A DNA stretch of 32,342 bases from a virus, in IMG/VR virus record IMGVR_UViG_3300002153_000010, positions 1 through 32,342 of that record; one strand, 5' to 3'. The notes below the pieces were generated by a model. The model did not search any database and was not told where the DNA came from. It was given only the letters and a program-made list of their open reading frames with translations. Position 1 is the first letter of the stretch. Each line of letters begins with the position of its first letter. Positions 1-7,492 of the stretch are shown piece after piece. The position numbers and the translations under genes were made by a program.

Positions 1-9
1 TTTTTTTTT
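1..9. repeat. Terminal T9 run, matched by T9 at the other end
   Basis: The window begins with nine T and ends with nine T (32334-32342). No gene crosses either edge: the first gene stops at 14 and the last starts at 32325. Joining the ends would leave only a T-rich spacer of a few dozen bases between two minus-strand genes. This fits a circular or permuted genome whose assembly was opened within a homopolymer. It may equally be an assembly break. Confidence 0.5.
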
Positions 10-13
10 AAGA

Positions 14-313
14 TTAAAAATGTGATAAACGTTCAGATTTAAGATCGATTGTGAATTGTACTAACTCACTATAAAATTTTTGATCCTTGATTTTTCGTTC
101 TGCAATTTCCTCCGATGTAAACCAAATAGCACATTTCAAGAATTCTAAAAATTGTTTTTGATTTGATAAAGGTGTCGCAGTTTTTTTACAAGGATTTGAA
201 TTAAATACCTCCTGCAATTCAGAAATTTTAGATTTTGTGTTCGAAATTTTAACCAAGATCTCTGATTTTGTGTGTGATTGACCGAATTTTAATTCCTTAT
301 TAACGTTTTTCAT
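14..313 (-). CDS. Hypothetical protein (99 aa) after terminase
   Basis: I do not recognise this 99-residue protein. It is rich in Lys, Ser and Glu, with a likely amphipathic helix near residues 20-40 and a second helical stretch at about 50-90. No catalytic motif, signal peptide or membrane segment is visible. It is the last gene in the transcription direction and is separated from the terminase stop by 73 bases that contain a good Bacteroidota-type promoter. It therefore probably has its own transcription unit, perhaps early. The ATG at 313 follows an A-rich leader and lies about 25 bases downstream of the predicted -7 box. Confidence that it is coding is good; its function is unknown. Confidence 0.75.
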   Translation of the reverse strand: MKNVNKELKFGQSHTKSEILVKISNTKSKISELQEVFNSNPCKKTATPLSNQKQFLEFLKCAIWFTSEEIAERKIKDQKFYSELVQFTIDLKSERLSHF

Positions 314-337
314 TATATATGTTTGTTTGTTATGATG

Positions 338-367
338 TAAACGTACAAATGATTATTGAGTTATCAA
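338..367 (-). promoter_or_regulatory. Promoter P1 (TTG-19-TACGTTTA) for the 99-aa gene
   Basis: Read on the minus strand, TTG (365-367) is followed after exactly 19 bases by TACGTTTA (338-345). This matches the Bacteroidota housekeeping layout of a -33 TTTG and -7 TAnnTTTG, except for A in place of the last G. The same spacing occurs at 2538-2567, 7915-7944, 10643-10672 and 31557-31586. The gene start at 313 lies just downstream. Confidence 0.6.
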
Positions 368-387
368 CATTTATTAATAATTATTTT
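361..387. repeat. 27-bp repeat shared with 7938-7964 (26 of 27 identical)
   Basis: The 27 bases at 361-387 recur at 7938-7964 with a single A/G difference. Both copies begin with TTATCAACA, one mismatch from the DnaA box TTATCCACA. In both, the -33 element of a promoter overlaps the repeat. The next gene in the upstream direction ends within or just beyond each copy. Function is inferred: a shared promoter upstream element, an operator, or an initiator-binding site. Confidence 0.65.
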
Positions 388-1544
388 TATCTGACTGCGT
401 ATTTTCCGTAGTTAGGTCGGCTTAATGACATTACAATTCCATAGCGAAGGGCATCTAGCGAATGATTATTCTTATCTTCTGGCTTATTTGTTAACGATCC
501 ATTCTTGTCTTCTACATACTTGTAGTTTCTCATCTCTTTGATCACATTTGTACTGGTTTCTAAGACATAAAGTTTATACCTTCTAAGCATATCAATACCT
601 AGATTTATTTCTCCCTTCTTGGTCGATTTGGTATTCCATCCCATTCTATGAATTTCTTCAACTGATTTCGGTTCTGCACTATCACACCAAACTGGATCTC
701 TCCGATCTAAGCCTAGTTTTTCGAATTCCTTACCAATATCTTGATTTGTCATACCAGTTCTAAAGATTAATTCTTTGATGTATAATGATTCATCCTGAAT
801 AAAAACCTGCACCATAGCGGTAGGATCATTTGAGAAACCAAAATCTAGTCCAAAACATAGAAACTTAGCATTGTCTGGAATGTGGCTACAAGTTTGATGG
901 TCAAAGATTAGACTTCTGCTTTGTCCTCTTTCTCCCAAACCATAGATCCTCCAGTAGTTTTCATCGGTGTGTTTTAATCGTTCGATTTCTTCTACAATAG
1001 TTTCTGACAAAAAAGGATTATCTAAATAGGTTGTTTGATAAAAACTTGCATCCTCTCTTGGCATTACCTTATCATAGATCCAATGAAATTCCTCCGAAGG
1101 ATTAAAATCCATTATTGCTTTTTCGTTTGTCCTGAATATTAATTGCTGCCAATCTTCAAAGTTTAATTCGTTTGCTTCGTTTATAAACAGCAAATCTCTC
1201 TTTCTTCCTCTAATTTTTTGAGGCTGATCCAAAGAAATAAATTCTATTAGGTTATCATTCAAGTTGTAAGTATTTTCTGACTTCTGATGAAAATCTTCAT
1301 TATACAAATTGTGATCCCCTAAGATGCTAAAAAAGTCACGCATAACAGTACCTCTAACAGCAGGAAAGGATTTTCTAACAATCGTTACAGTTTTCTTCGA
1401 GTTAAATTTACAATAGTAAAAAATAATATACAGCAAGATATTGTAGGTCTTACCTGACCTTGTACCTCCCTGATGAATGATTATTTTATTATCATCATCT
1501 GTAAGTGTTCTAAAGACTTTATTCGTTAGTACTTCCTTCTTCAA
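387..1544 (-). CDS. terL: Terminase large subunit
   Basis: This is the ATPase-nuclease motor that packages phage DNA through the portal and cuts it. The 385 residues carry a Walker A motif GGTRSGKT at 26-33, a Walker B region LLFINEANE at 118-126, and RNase H-like nuclease acidic residues at D234 (GLDFG), D288 (WCDSAEPKS) and D364 (HSLDALRYG). The layout and length fit the Terminase_3/PBSX-like family. It overlaps the small subunit gene by 26 bases and is the last gene of the run that starts near 2512. No truncation is seen. Confidence 0.97.
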   Translation of the reverse strand: MKKEVLTNKVFRTLTDDDNKIIIHQGGTRSGKTYNILLYIIFYYCKFNSKKTVTIVRKSFPAVRGTVMRDFFSILGDHNLYNEDFHQKSENTYNLNDNLIEFISLDQPQKIRGRKRDLLFINEANELNFEDWQQLIFRTNEKAIMDFNPSEEFHWIYDKVMPREDASFYQTTYLDNPFLSETIVEEIERLKHTDENYWRIYGLGERGQSRSLIFDHQTCSHIPDNAKFLCFGLDFGFSNDPTAMVQVFIQDESLYIKELIFRTGMTNQDIGKEFEKLGLDRRDPVWCDSAEPKSVEEIHRMGWNTKSTKKGEINLGIDMLRRYKLYVLETSTNVIKEMRNYKYVEDKNGSLTNKPEDKNNHSLDALRYGIVMSLSRPNYGKYAVR

Positions 1545-1920
1545 TGTGTTTTATATCAAGAGTGTTATCTATAATTTTTACCTCAAATAATGGAGTTCCT
1601 TCGGTGGATGTTATTTCTTGTCGTTCAATATATCCTCTCGATTTACCTTTCGTTTTCAGGAAGAAGATCAACTCTGCTGTCGATCCCTCCCTTACTTTCT
1701 TAAACAATACAGTTTCTGCAAAATCTAACAATTCTTCTTGAACATTCTGAACCTCTGTTTTGAAATTTTCATCATCCCTTCCCCATTGATAAAATGTTTG
1801 CCTACTAATTCCTACTTTCTTGCAACAAACAGAAATATTAGCCAGACTGCTCATAAAATTATCTATAAACAATTGTTTTTTTTCTGCTGTTCTTGGTTGC
1901 TGATTAATTTCCATCTTCAT
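1519..1920 (-). CDS. terS: Terminase small subunit (HTH)
   Basis: A DNA-binding packaging subunit expected to recognise the phage genome and hand it to the large subunit. A helix-turn-helix is visible about 30-50 residues in (CCKKVGISRQTFYQWGRDDE), typical of terS proteins that bind with an N-terminal HTH. It sits directly upstream of terL and overlaps it by 26 bases. The frame is open up to an ATG at 1956, which would overlap the preceding gene by 53 bases. I prefer the ATG at 1920 (133 aa), which reduces the overlap to 17; ATG 1914 is also possible. The assignment rests on position plus the HTH. Confidence 0.85.
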   Translation of the reverse strand: MKMEINQQPRTAEKKQLFIDNFMSSLANISVCCKKVGISRQTFYQWGRDDENFKTEVQNVQEELLDFAETVLFKKVREGSTAELIFFLKTKGKSRGYIERQEITSTEGTPLFEVKIIDNTLDIKHIEEGSTNE

Positions 1921-2512
1921 CGAATAAATTTTTTGGTACTTTTGGTTTGAATTCATCCATTTCTGTCAACATAACCCTATCTAGTAATTCTGCCTCTCCT
2001 TGAACGTTTCCATTGTTATTAATTAATGCCGAAGATTCATAGAAATGTACAATACCTTTTCTACCACCTCTGCCCATTTTTCTACCCTTTCTAGTGTGCA
2101 TATCGTATGCGAATTCAGGTACTTCCAAATGATTTTTGTCGTGATTCATAAATTTTTCACACAAGATCATATCGATGTATCTTGATTTTTTACACCTAGC
2201 CAACATAACTACTGCTTGGGTAAAGTGTAGTTTTTCAGGACTGTGTTTGTCTTTTTTCTTTGCAAGTTGTGTGTAGATTTGGTAAAGCGAGAAGATCTGC
2301 CCTGCCATCTGTGGTTCTGCTAAACCTACATCTTCCGATGCAATGATCAACATCCGTTTCCAAACATACTCTTTGTAGTTTGAGTTCCATAATTCAATCG
2401 CCCAGTATAAGGATTCTTCTTCCATACACCTACGAATTGATTTTTGAAAAGATGAAGATACCTCGAAAAAATCGTAACCTTTTTTGGTTAACATTTGAAA
2501 ATCATTTGCCAT
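1904..2512 (-). CDS. RarA/MgsA AAA+ C-terminal-like protein, ATPase domain absent
   Basis: About 202 residues resemble the C-terminal domain of RarA/MgsA (replication-fork clamp-loader-like ATPases): a segment with QKSIRRCMEEESLYWAIEL followed by KRMLIIASEDVGLAEPQ, a signature of that family. The N-terminal AAA+ module with Walker motifs is missing, so this is a stand-alone domain that may act on host or phage replication complexes. It precedes terS and overlaps it. The frame opens at 2548, but the -7 box at 2538-2545 makes that start untenable; ATG 2512, preceded by an A-rich AAAAGACAAA leader, is chosen. Function beyond the fold is inferred. Confidence 0.7.
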   Translation of the reverse strand: MANDFQMLTKKGYDFFEVSSSFQKSIRRCMEEESLYWAIELWNSNYKEYVWKRMLIIASEDVGLAEPQMAGQIFSLYQIYTQLAKKKDKHSPEKLHFTQAVVMLARCKKSRYIDMILCEKFMNHDKNHLEVPEFAYDMHTRKGRKMGRGGRKGIVHFYESSALINNNGNVQGEAELLDRVMLTEMDEFKPKVPKNLFDEDGN

Positions 2513-2537
2513 TTTGTCTTTTGTTTTAAAGTTTACA

Positions 2538-2567
2538 CAAATGTACAATTTTATATTGAAATATCAA
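2538..2567 (-). promoter_or_regulatory. Promoter P3 (TTG-19-TACATTTG) for the terminase unit
   Basis: On the minus strand TTG (2565-2567) and TACATTTG (2538-2545) are spaced by 19 bases. The -7 box matches the Bacteroidota consensus TAnnTTTG perfectly. A transcript would begin near 2531, just upstream of ATG 2512, and cover the RarA-like gene, terS and terL. The -33 element overlaps the end of the glycosyltransferase gene. Confidence 0.7.
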
Positions 2568-3304
2568 AAAGGAATTTTTAAAGTTCTCATATATTCGTGC
2601 TTTCTTGTTGCAAGTACTGTATCTTTTTTAAGATTAATAATTTCTCCATATTTTTTTCTTAACTGGAGTGTGTCATTTTTTTCTACTTCTTTCGTTCTGT
2701 AAGATGCACAACCACCTACATTTCCAAAGGTATCTGTTCCAACTACTGCAAATCTTGTATCTATAAAGCAATGTCTGTGATGGTAGGCATTTAACGCACA
2801 AATTTGGTAGTCTTCTACTACTTGCATATCGGTATCGTAATATAGTTTAGATCCCTCCAACATACCAATAGTTCCACCAACATAACCAGTTCGTTTGATT
2901 GGAGTGTGTTCTTGATATTGTGCAGGACTAGGGTTCTTATTTAATCCGAACAAATAACATCCCATTATTTTTGCTACATTACCTAACCATTGTACCATTT
3001 CATATGCTTCGTCTGGTAACATTTTAGCATCCTCTCCTACTTCTGTGTATAACCTAAAGAATGATTTAATATCATCATCTACCATTAGTACATTAGGGTA
3101 CTGTTCATAGATCCATTGTCGCTTTGCTGTTAATCCAACAACTTCATCAGGATGTCCGATTATTTCTACATCAGGGTGTGCTGTTTCATATTCTTCCTTT
3201 TGAGAGTTTGGTACACAAATCTTAGCATTATCTATTGCCTTCAATGTTGGTACTCTACCTGCCCTTTTATGTGATGGAATTATAACTTCTATTTTGATGC
3301 CCAT
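2564..3304 (-). CDS. TAGT-like GT-A glycosyltransferase
   Basis: A 246-residue GT-A type transferase. Residues 5-15 form the first beta strand and loop (EVIIPSHKRAG), GLTAKRQW lies at 57-64, the metal-binding acidic motif MVDDD at 74-78, VEDYQ at 163-167 and GGCASYRT at 197-204. The order resembles TET-associated glycosyltransferases (TAGT), which put sugars on modified bases in phage DNA; that subfamily call is from memory of the motif pattern. It overlaps the ParB-like gene by 16 bases and ends the PIG-L/WbqC/ParB/GT cassette. Alternatives are a cell-wall or capsule glycosyltransferase. No hydroxymethylase, TET enzyme or DNA methylase was found in the window. Confidence 0.75.
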   Translation of the reverse strand: MGIKIEVIIPSHKRAGRVPTLKAIDNAKICVPNSQKEEYETAHPDVEIIGHPDEVVGLTAKRQWIYEQYPNVLMVDDDIKSFFRLYTEVGEDAKMLPDEAYEMVQWLGNVAKIMGCYLFGLNKNPSPAQYQEHTPIKRTGYVGGTIGMLEGSKLYYDTDMQVVEDYQICALNAYHHRHCFIDTRFAVVGTDTFGNVGGCASYRTKEVEKNDTLQLRKKYGEIINLKKDTVLATRKHEYMRTLKIPF

Positions 3305-3903
3305 AATTTCTGAAAGTCTTTAACATTAATAACCATTGCTTTGCCCATATGCGAATTTTTATAAGACTGTGCCTTTCCGATCTCCAAAACAGTTTCTAAA
3401 TAGGTTGTGTCTATATCATTGTCACTTGTAATAATTACACAAGAATATTTTTCGCTAAACTTTGGTATAACTGGCATCTCTGCATTACTATCATCGTACT
3501 TTTGAAATTCTTCCTCGAATTCATCCAAGAACATTCCTAATTCTGCCTCCTTAAATCCTACATCTAACAGAAATTCCTTATCGAAATGATTTGCCAACAT
3601 ATCGAAATCAAACTCCCCAGTATTTTTATTTAGCCTTACATTTAATTCTTTCTCTCTTTCTAATTCAAGATCCAATTCAACACAAGGGATCTCTTTAAAC
3701 CCTAAGTCTTTTGCTATTCTAAACCTTTGGTGTCCTCCAATAATTACACCTTCTCTGCCTTTGTGAGTATTGATCACTATTGGTTCTGCAAATCCGAATC
3801 TTTCTATGCTGTCCTTTATTTGAAAGTATTGCTCTTTCTTTAGTTGACGAGGATTGTATTCTGCTCTTTTAAGATCTGTTACTCGATAATTTACTACTTT
3901 CAT
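3289..3903 (-). CDS. ParB-like nuclease domain protein
   Basis: A 204-residue protein with an N-terminal ParB/sulfiredoxin-like domain: YNPRQ at 16-20, GFAEPIVIN at 37-45, GGHQR at 56-60, GFKEIPCVEL at 68-77. Residues 83-98 (REKELNVRLNKNTGEF) match the segment after the ParB core in stand-alone ParB proteins linked to DNA modification genes. The C-terminal half (about 120-204) is acidic and unrecognised. It overlaps WbqC by 4 bases (ATGA) and the glycosyltransferase by 16. The position suggests a role in sensing or processing modified DNA, not partition, since there is no ParA. The role is inferred. Confidence 0.85.
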   Translation of the reverse strand: MKVVNYRVTDLKRAEYNPRQLKKEQYFQIKDSIERFGFAEPIVINTHKGREGVIIGGHQRFRIAKDLGFKEIPCVELDLELEREKELNVRLNKNTGEFDFDMLANHFDKEFLLDVGFKEAELGMFLDEFEEEFQKYDDSNAEMPVIPKFSEKYSCVIITSDNDIDTTYLETVLEIGKAQSYKNSHMGKAMVINVKDFQKLWASK

Positions 3904-4583
3904 ATATGTTTATTTAATTTATTTTTAATACTTGAACCTTCGTGCATTAAACCATCTAGTACTGACATATACCCTACAAAGTTAGTAGAGTATTGCTTGT
4001 ATTCTTGCTGCACATATTCGTGATGGTATATTTGTATTCCGTTTCTTTCAAATTCTGTTTCGTTTAAGTAATCCTTTCCTGAAATTCCTGCTATGTAAAC
4101 TTTTGCATTTGTCTTCATACATAATTCTAACACCATTTCATCTTTAGAGTGTTGAAGATCCAAACTGCTTGACATTATCTGTTCAACTTTTATATCTAAA
4201 GCATTTAGGTAAAAATCTAAAATCCTCAAATTGTATGTCTTTAAGTGATCATCTTCACTAATCAGCAACTTCTCTAAATCTGGATAAAACTGGTCAAAAA
4301 ATTTTGCCTTACTGTATGCTTGTTTGATTGTCTTAATCATTTTACTTTTCCAGTTAAGATCATTTCTTATTTTTATTTTATTAATTGGAGTGCCTAAACT
4401 ATATTTTTCTACTGGAATTGTGATCCACTTCTGACCATCTTTGCCTAAAATTTGATTTCTATTTTGAAAGTAGTTTTTTCTATATGCAACAGAATCTAAT
4501 ATTACTAACTTATCTGCTTTACAGATCTTATCGAAATATCCTAGATAGGACATAAATTCTGGCTGATGTGCTGTAACTATCAT
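3900..4583 (-). CDS. WbqC-like family protein
   Basis: A 227-residue protein of the WbqC-like family, first named from O-antigen clusters; biochemical activity is poorly defined. The N-terminus shows the family signature AHQPEFMSYLGYFDKI (5-20), then LDSVAYRKNYFQNRNQI and a WITIPV strand at about 53-58. It overlaps both neighbours by 4 bases (ATGA), so translation is coupled to PIG-L and ParB. Its occurrence between a deacetylase and a glycosyltransferase points to sugar or amino-sugar chemistry. Family call is firm; substrate is unknown. Confidence 0.85.
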   Translation of the reverse strand: MIVTAHQPEFMSYLGYFDKICKADKLVILDSVAYRKNYFQNRNQILGKDGQKWITIPVEKYSLGTPINKIKIRNDLNWKSKMIKTIKQAYSKAKFFDQFYPDLEKLLISEDDHLKTYNLRILDFYLNALDIKVEQIMSSSLDLQHSKDEMVLELCMKTNAKVYIAGISGKDYLNETEFERNGIQIYHHEYVQQEYKQYSTNFVGYMSVLDGLMHEGSSIKNKLNKHI

Positions 4584-5191
4584 TTCGTTATTTTTCTAAC
4601 AATATAAAATTTTTCTGCATATTCTACTCCACATTCCATCCCCCTCATTCTTGCTAAAGTAACTATGCTTTTTTTGTTTAACGGAGCAGGAGATCGTTTT
4701 ATTTGTGATGTGTTTGTTAAAAATCCTTCCATTTTTTGTGTTATCGTGTCCGTTATATCAACGTACCAAGCACCTCCCTCGATCCCTGAATTTACGAAAG
4801 GATATTCATACATTGCCACCATCGGAACTGGAACTACATCCTGCCTTAATCTAATTGCTGCCATACAACAATCGTGTATTTTTTGGTGGTCTTGATGGTG
4901 TGATCTATAAGGTATGAACAATTCGTCATAATGATTAACTTCTAACAAGTTATCAATATAGGCTATCAAATCTGCACTAGGCATTAGATCATTTCTACCA
5001 TCTTTATCATCATACAAAGTAAAAGTGTTATTTACTCCTACAATCTTCTTCATTTTGTTGTGTTCATACAACCTTTCTAAAGTAAAATTTACCAACAGAA
5101 CATCTGCTTCGATATTATCTTTAGCCATATAACCACCTACACCTAAAACTTCATCGTCAATATGTGGAGAAACTACTAGAATTTTTTTCAT
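4580..5191 (-). CDS. PIG-L/LmbE-like deacetylase
   Basis: A metal-dependent N-deacetylase of the PIG-L/LmbE superfamily, which removes acetyl groups from GlcNAc-type sugars. The 203 residues carry the signature SPHIDDEVLGVGG at 8-20 and a second metal site HHQDH at 98-102, both as in active enzymes. There is no signal peptide, so it should act in the cytoplasm. It is the first gene of the overlapping four-gene cassette: 1-base TAATG overlap with the upstream gene and 4 bases with WbqC. A substrate such as a GlcNAc-decorated base or nucleotide sugar is inference. Confidence 0.92.
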   Translation of the reverse strand: MKKILVVSPHIDDEVLGVGGYMAKDNIEADVLLVNFTLERLYEHNKMKKIVGVNNTFTLYDDKDGRNDLMPSADLIAYIDNLLEVNHYDELFIPYRSHHQDHQKIHDCCMAAIRLRQDVVPVPMVAMYEYPFVNSGIEGGAWYVDITDTITQKMEGFLTNTSQIKRSPAPLNKKSIVTLARMRGMECGVEYAEKFYIVRKITK

Positions 5192-5646
5192 TAGTTTGCT
5201 ATTAAATTTCTATCTACTTTTTCGATAGGGTTTTGTTCCATTTCGTAAATAACATCTTCATACATAACTCGTACTTGAAGATAAATTTCGTCTATATTTT
5301 CAGCAGTCAACAATGGTGTTTTATCAATGATATATTTTGATTGTAAACCTTGATCCATAAGACCAGTTTCTCCTAAAACATCGTTTAAATTTCTAGATAA
5401 AGATGGATTAAATTTAACTGTCATATCCCAATCGTTTAAATGATGGATTACTGTTGCGTGATTCATAGGCTTTCCGTTTTCTTTAAACCATTCTGCAATA
5501 CCTGATTTTGTCATTCCCAAATACTTATAAAAAACAAACATTAATAATGCTCTTGCTTCTACATATTCCCTTACCCTAGTCTGTTTAAATATATCTAGTT
5601 TTGTGATCGCCATTAACCTACTGGCTATTGATTCCTGCATCCTCAT
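5191..5646 (-). CDS. DnaA domain IV-like DNA-binding protein
   Basis: A 151-residue protein with a DnaA C-terminal-like HTH: RVREYVEARALLMFVFYKY at 24-42, then a helix-turn-helix ending in MNHATVIHHL at 61-70, equivalent to the DnaA signature DHTTVLHA. No AAA+ domain is present. The family binds 9-mer DnaA boxes; exact TTATCAACA sites (one mismatch from the box) occur at 361, 7938 and 11615. It could act as a phage replication initiator helper or as a regulator. It touches its neighbours by single-base overlaps at 5191 and 5646. ATG 5640 is an alternative start. Confidence 0.75.
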   Translation of the reverse strand: MRMQESIASRLMAITKLDIFKQTRVREYVEARALLMFVFYKYLGMTKSGIAEWFKENGKPMNHATVIHHLNDWDMTVKFNPSLSRNLNDVLGETGLMDQGLQSKYIIDKTPLLTAENIDEIYLQVRVMYEDVIYEMEQNPIEKVDRNLIAN

Positions 5647-6446
5647 TATAACTCTCCTTTTATGTAATAATTATCTAATCCTTCCGAGATCTCTGTACCA
5701 TTCCAATCTTTACCCTCGATGTACTCCTTGTAGGTAGCAATTGCCCTTGTTACTTTTTCTTTTCCTGCCTCGTAAAATTCCTCACTTATTCTATACTCTC
5801 CAATATCTAGACTTCCTTTATCTACTACTAGAAATACAAACTCCAAAAAATGTTTGTCAAATAACTCACAATACAAATATGCTTGTACATCATATCCATA
5901 TTTTTTAGCACTATACGGAAATGCCTTAATGTCTGTCGTTGTTTTTATATCACAAATAATATTTGCTCCAAGTATATCTGCTTTACCTCTAAATGGCATA
6001 CCTTGAACATAACCAATTGCAGGTACTTCAAATTCTGCATCTCCTAAAAGTTCTAGTGATTTTTCGTTTCTAAGAACAGCATCAGCAACTCTTTCAGCAT
6101 CTCGTTTTTCTTTGGCTGTATAAACCATTCCGTATTCTTCAACTGCTTCCTTGTATGCTTTTGTGTTTTTACTAACTACATCTACAAAATGTATGTTCTC
6201 GAATTTTTCAGGTTCTAAAATTAAGGTGTGAAGTAACCTTCCATCTCTCATTGGCTGCGATTCCTTATTGCCTCCGTATTTAGTTATACCATAATACTTC
6301 TTAGGGCTATCTAGGAGCAGTTTTAAGGAACTTGAAGACAAAGCAAGTGTATTTAGTTCTCCGTAATAAAATTCATCGTTATACATCCTTGTTAACAATG
6401 GTTCTTTTTCGTAATCTTGTCCGTTTAATAGTTTTATCGTGTTCAT
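5646..6446 (-). CDS. RecE/Exo VIII-like PDDEXK exonuclease
   Basis: A 266-residue nuclease of the PDDEXK superfamily, close to the exonuclease VIII/RecE-like group. Visible features are LSSSSLKLLLDSP at 36-48, a GRLLHTLILEPE segment at 69-80, FRGKADIL with D157, CDIKTT with D166 and K168, and QAYLY at 188-192. Such enzymes resect double-stranded ends to give single strands for an annealing protein; here the partner is probably the ERF gene at 30786-31385, which is unusually far away. The start overlaps the stop of a 23-codon ORF. Confidence 0.85.
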   Translation of the reverse strand: MNTIKLLNGQDYEKEPLLTRMYNDEFYYGELNTLALSSSSLKLLLDSPKKYYGITKYGGNKESQPMRDGRLLHTLILEPEKFENIHFVDVVSKNTKAYKEAVEEYGMVYTAKEKRDAERVADAVLRNEKSLELLGDAEFEVPAIGYVQGMPFRGKADILGANIICDIKTTTDIKAFPYSAKKYGYDVQAYLYCELFDKHFLEFVFLVVDKGSLDIGEYRISEEFYEAGKEKVTRAIATYKEYIEGKDWNGTEISEGLDNYYIKGEL

Positions 6447-6514
6447 TCTTTATTTGGTTTAAATAATATTAATAAAAGTAATACTGCTATGAGTAATGAA
6501 ATATCGTATGTCAT
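6443..6514 (-). CDS. 23-aa membrane micropeptide
   Basis: An ORF of 23 codons encoding MTYDISLLIAVLLLLILFKP and three more residues. Residues 6-18 are uninterrupted hydrophobic, followed by FKPNKE, the pattern of a single short membrane helix with a charged inside end. Its ATG overlaps the TGA of the 162-aa nuclease gene (6511-6513), and its own TGA (6443-6445) overlaps the ATG of the exonuclease, so it is coupled on both sides. Such exact packing makes chance unlikely. Function unknown; superinfection or lysis-timing roles are only speculation. Confidence 0.65.
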   Translation of the reverse strand: MTYDISLLIAVLLLLILFKPNKE

Positions 6515-6999
6515 ACTATTTCTTTTTGATATGCTTTGCTAAATTTTAATTCTACTAGATCCCAATCCGAAACCTCCTTATGACTAAATAGCCACCATTC
6601 TGCCATTTGACATTCTAGATCATCCGAATCTGGTCTAATAAATAAATAGTGACTTGTATTCTTGTCTTTTAAGTGAGCCTTTTCATTTACTCTAACATTT
6701 GATCCGTAAGCGTTAATTCCCTTAACATCAATTCTCATATCGTTAACTTTAATATCACAATCCTTGATTGGATCTACACCTAGCATCTGTGTAGCATCGT
6801 ACTTGTATCTGTGTGACCAGAAAAAATATTGTGCTATCATTTCTGCTTTACATCCCAATTGACTAACTCTTAGATTTGGTCTAGCATATTTTGGAAACTT
6901 TTCTGCTGTGTATAAATTAACAGTATCTCTAAGTCCTCCAATATACAATGCTTGTTCGTTTATCAAATGTGGGTAGTAGAATACTCCGTTTTTTTTCAT
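6511..6999 (-). CDS. PD-(D/E)XK nuclease-like protein (162 aa)
   Basis: The 162 residues show a restriction-endonuclease-like core: E53 in GCKAEMIAQYFF, D82 in DCDIKV, then MRIDVKG with D91 and K93, and NVRVNEKAHL at 101-110. This is the E...D...DxK arrangement of PD-(D/E)XK nucleases; phages often carry such a protein in the recombination block. Substrate is unknown; host DNA breakdown or Holliday-junction cutting are possible. Both ends are coupled by 4-base ATGA overlaps to tiny ORFs (42 aa upstream, 23 aa downstream). Confidence 0.7.
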   Translation of the reverse strand: MKKNGVFYYPHLINEQALYIGGLRDTVNLYTAEKFPKYARPNLRVSQLGCKAEMIAQYFFWSHRYKYDATQMLGVDPIKDCDIKVNDMRIDVKGINAYGSNVRVNEKAHLKDKNTSHYLFIRPDSDDLECQMAEWWLFSHKEVSDWDLVELKFSKAYQKEIV

Positions 7000-7124
7000 T
7001 GCATATCTATTATTTGGATTAATTCTTCTACAACTGCCCTTCCTGATTGCGACATTCTTTGGTATTCAAAATCATAAAGATCATTAACTAATTCTTCGAT
7101 TTTATTTATCTGTTTTTGTGTCAT
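6996..7124 (-). CDS. Hypothetical 42-aa protein
   Basis: A 42-codon ORF starting MTQKQINKIEELVNDLYDFE, predicted helical and acidic, with no recognised motif. Its ATG at 7124 overlaps the TGA of the 123-aa gene (7121-7123), and its TGA (6996-6998) overlaps the ATG of the 162-aa nuclease gene. Double ATGA coupling is the main evidence for coding. It fills what otherwise looks like a 120-base gap. Confidence 0.7.
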   Translation of the reverse strand: MTQKQINKIEELVNDLYDFEYQRMSQSGRAVVEELIQIIDMQ

Positions 7125-7492
7125 AAGTTTGCGATTTGTTTTAACTTTTTAATTTGTTCTTCTAACTCTTGTACTTTTAACTCTGCCTTTCTTGCTCTAA
7201 GAACAGCATTGTTTTTATCTGCTCTAAATTCTGAAAGTTCTCTGTCGTAAATTCTGCGATCCTGCTCTTGCATATTTCCCCAAAAGAATATGCCAATTAA
7301 GGAGTCCGACAATAATCGTAACTCCTTGTTATCTGGCTTTAAATCACAATACTTTTTTGCTATCGTACACGCTACATCCATATGTCCGTAATACTCTAAA
7401 TCTTTTGCTATTGCCATACGATCTAAATTATATCTATATAAAAGAGCCATACTGTTCCATAAAATTTTCGAAACATTTTTTTGCTGAACCAC
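7121..7492 (-). CDS. Hypothetical coiled-coil protein (123 aa)
   Basis: Unrecognised. The N-terminal part (to about residue 70) looks helical, with a TPR-like stretch LEYYGHMDVACTIAKKYCDL. Residues about 85-120 are a strong coiled coil rich in Arg, Lys and Glu (RARKAELKVQELEEQIKKLK). The frame opens at 7492, overlapping the 86-aa gene by 59 bases; a start at ATG 7450 (109 aa) leaves 17 bases of overlap and is likely. The stop is coupled by ATGA to the next small ORF. Probably an oligomeric early protein. Confidence 0.7.
   Translation of the reverse strand: MVQQKNVSKILWNSMALLYRYNLDRMAIAKDLEYYGHMDVACTIAKKYCDLKPDNKELRLLSDSLIGIFFWGNMQEQDRRIYDRELSEFRADKNNAVLRARKAELKVQELEEQIKKLKQIANL

Noticed and set aside
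1544-1950. Plus-strand ORFs opposite the terS gene
   Set aside because: They lie wholly antisense to a gene with an HTH and a coupled terL, have no promoter, and their translations are low-complexity Ser/Leu/Phe strings.
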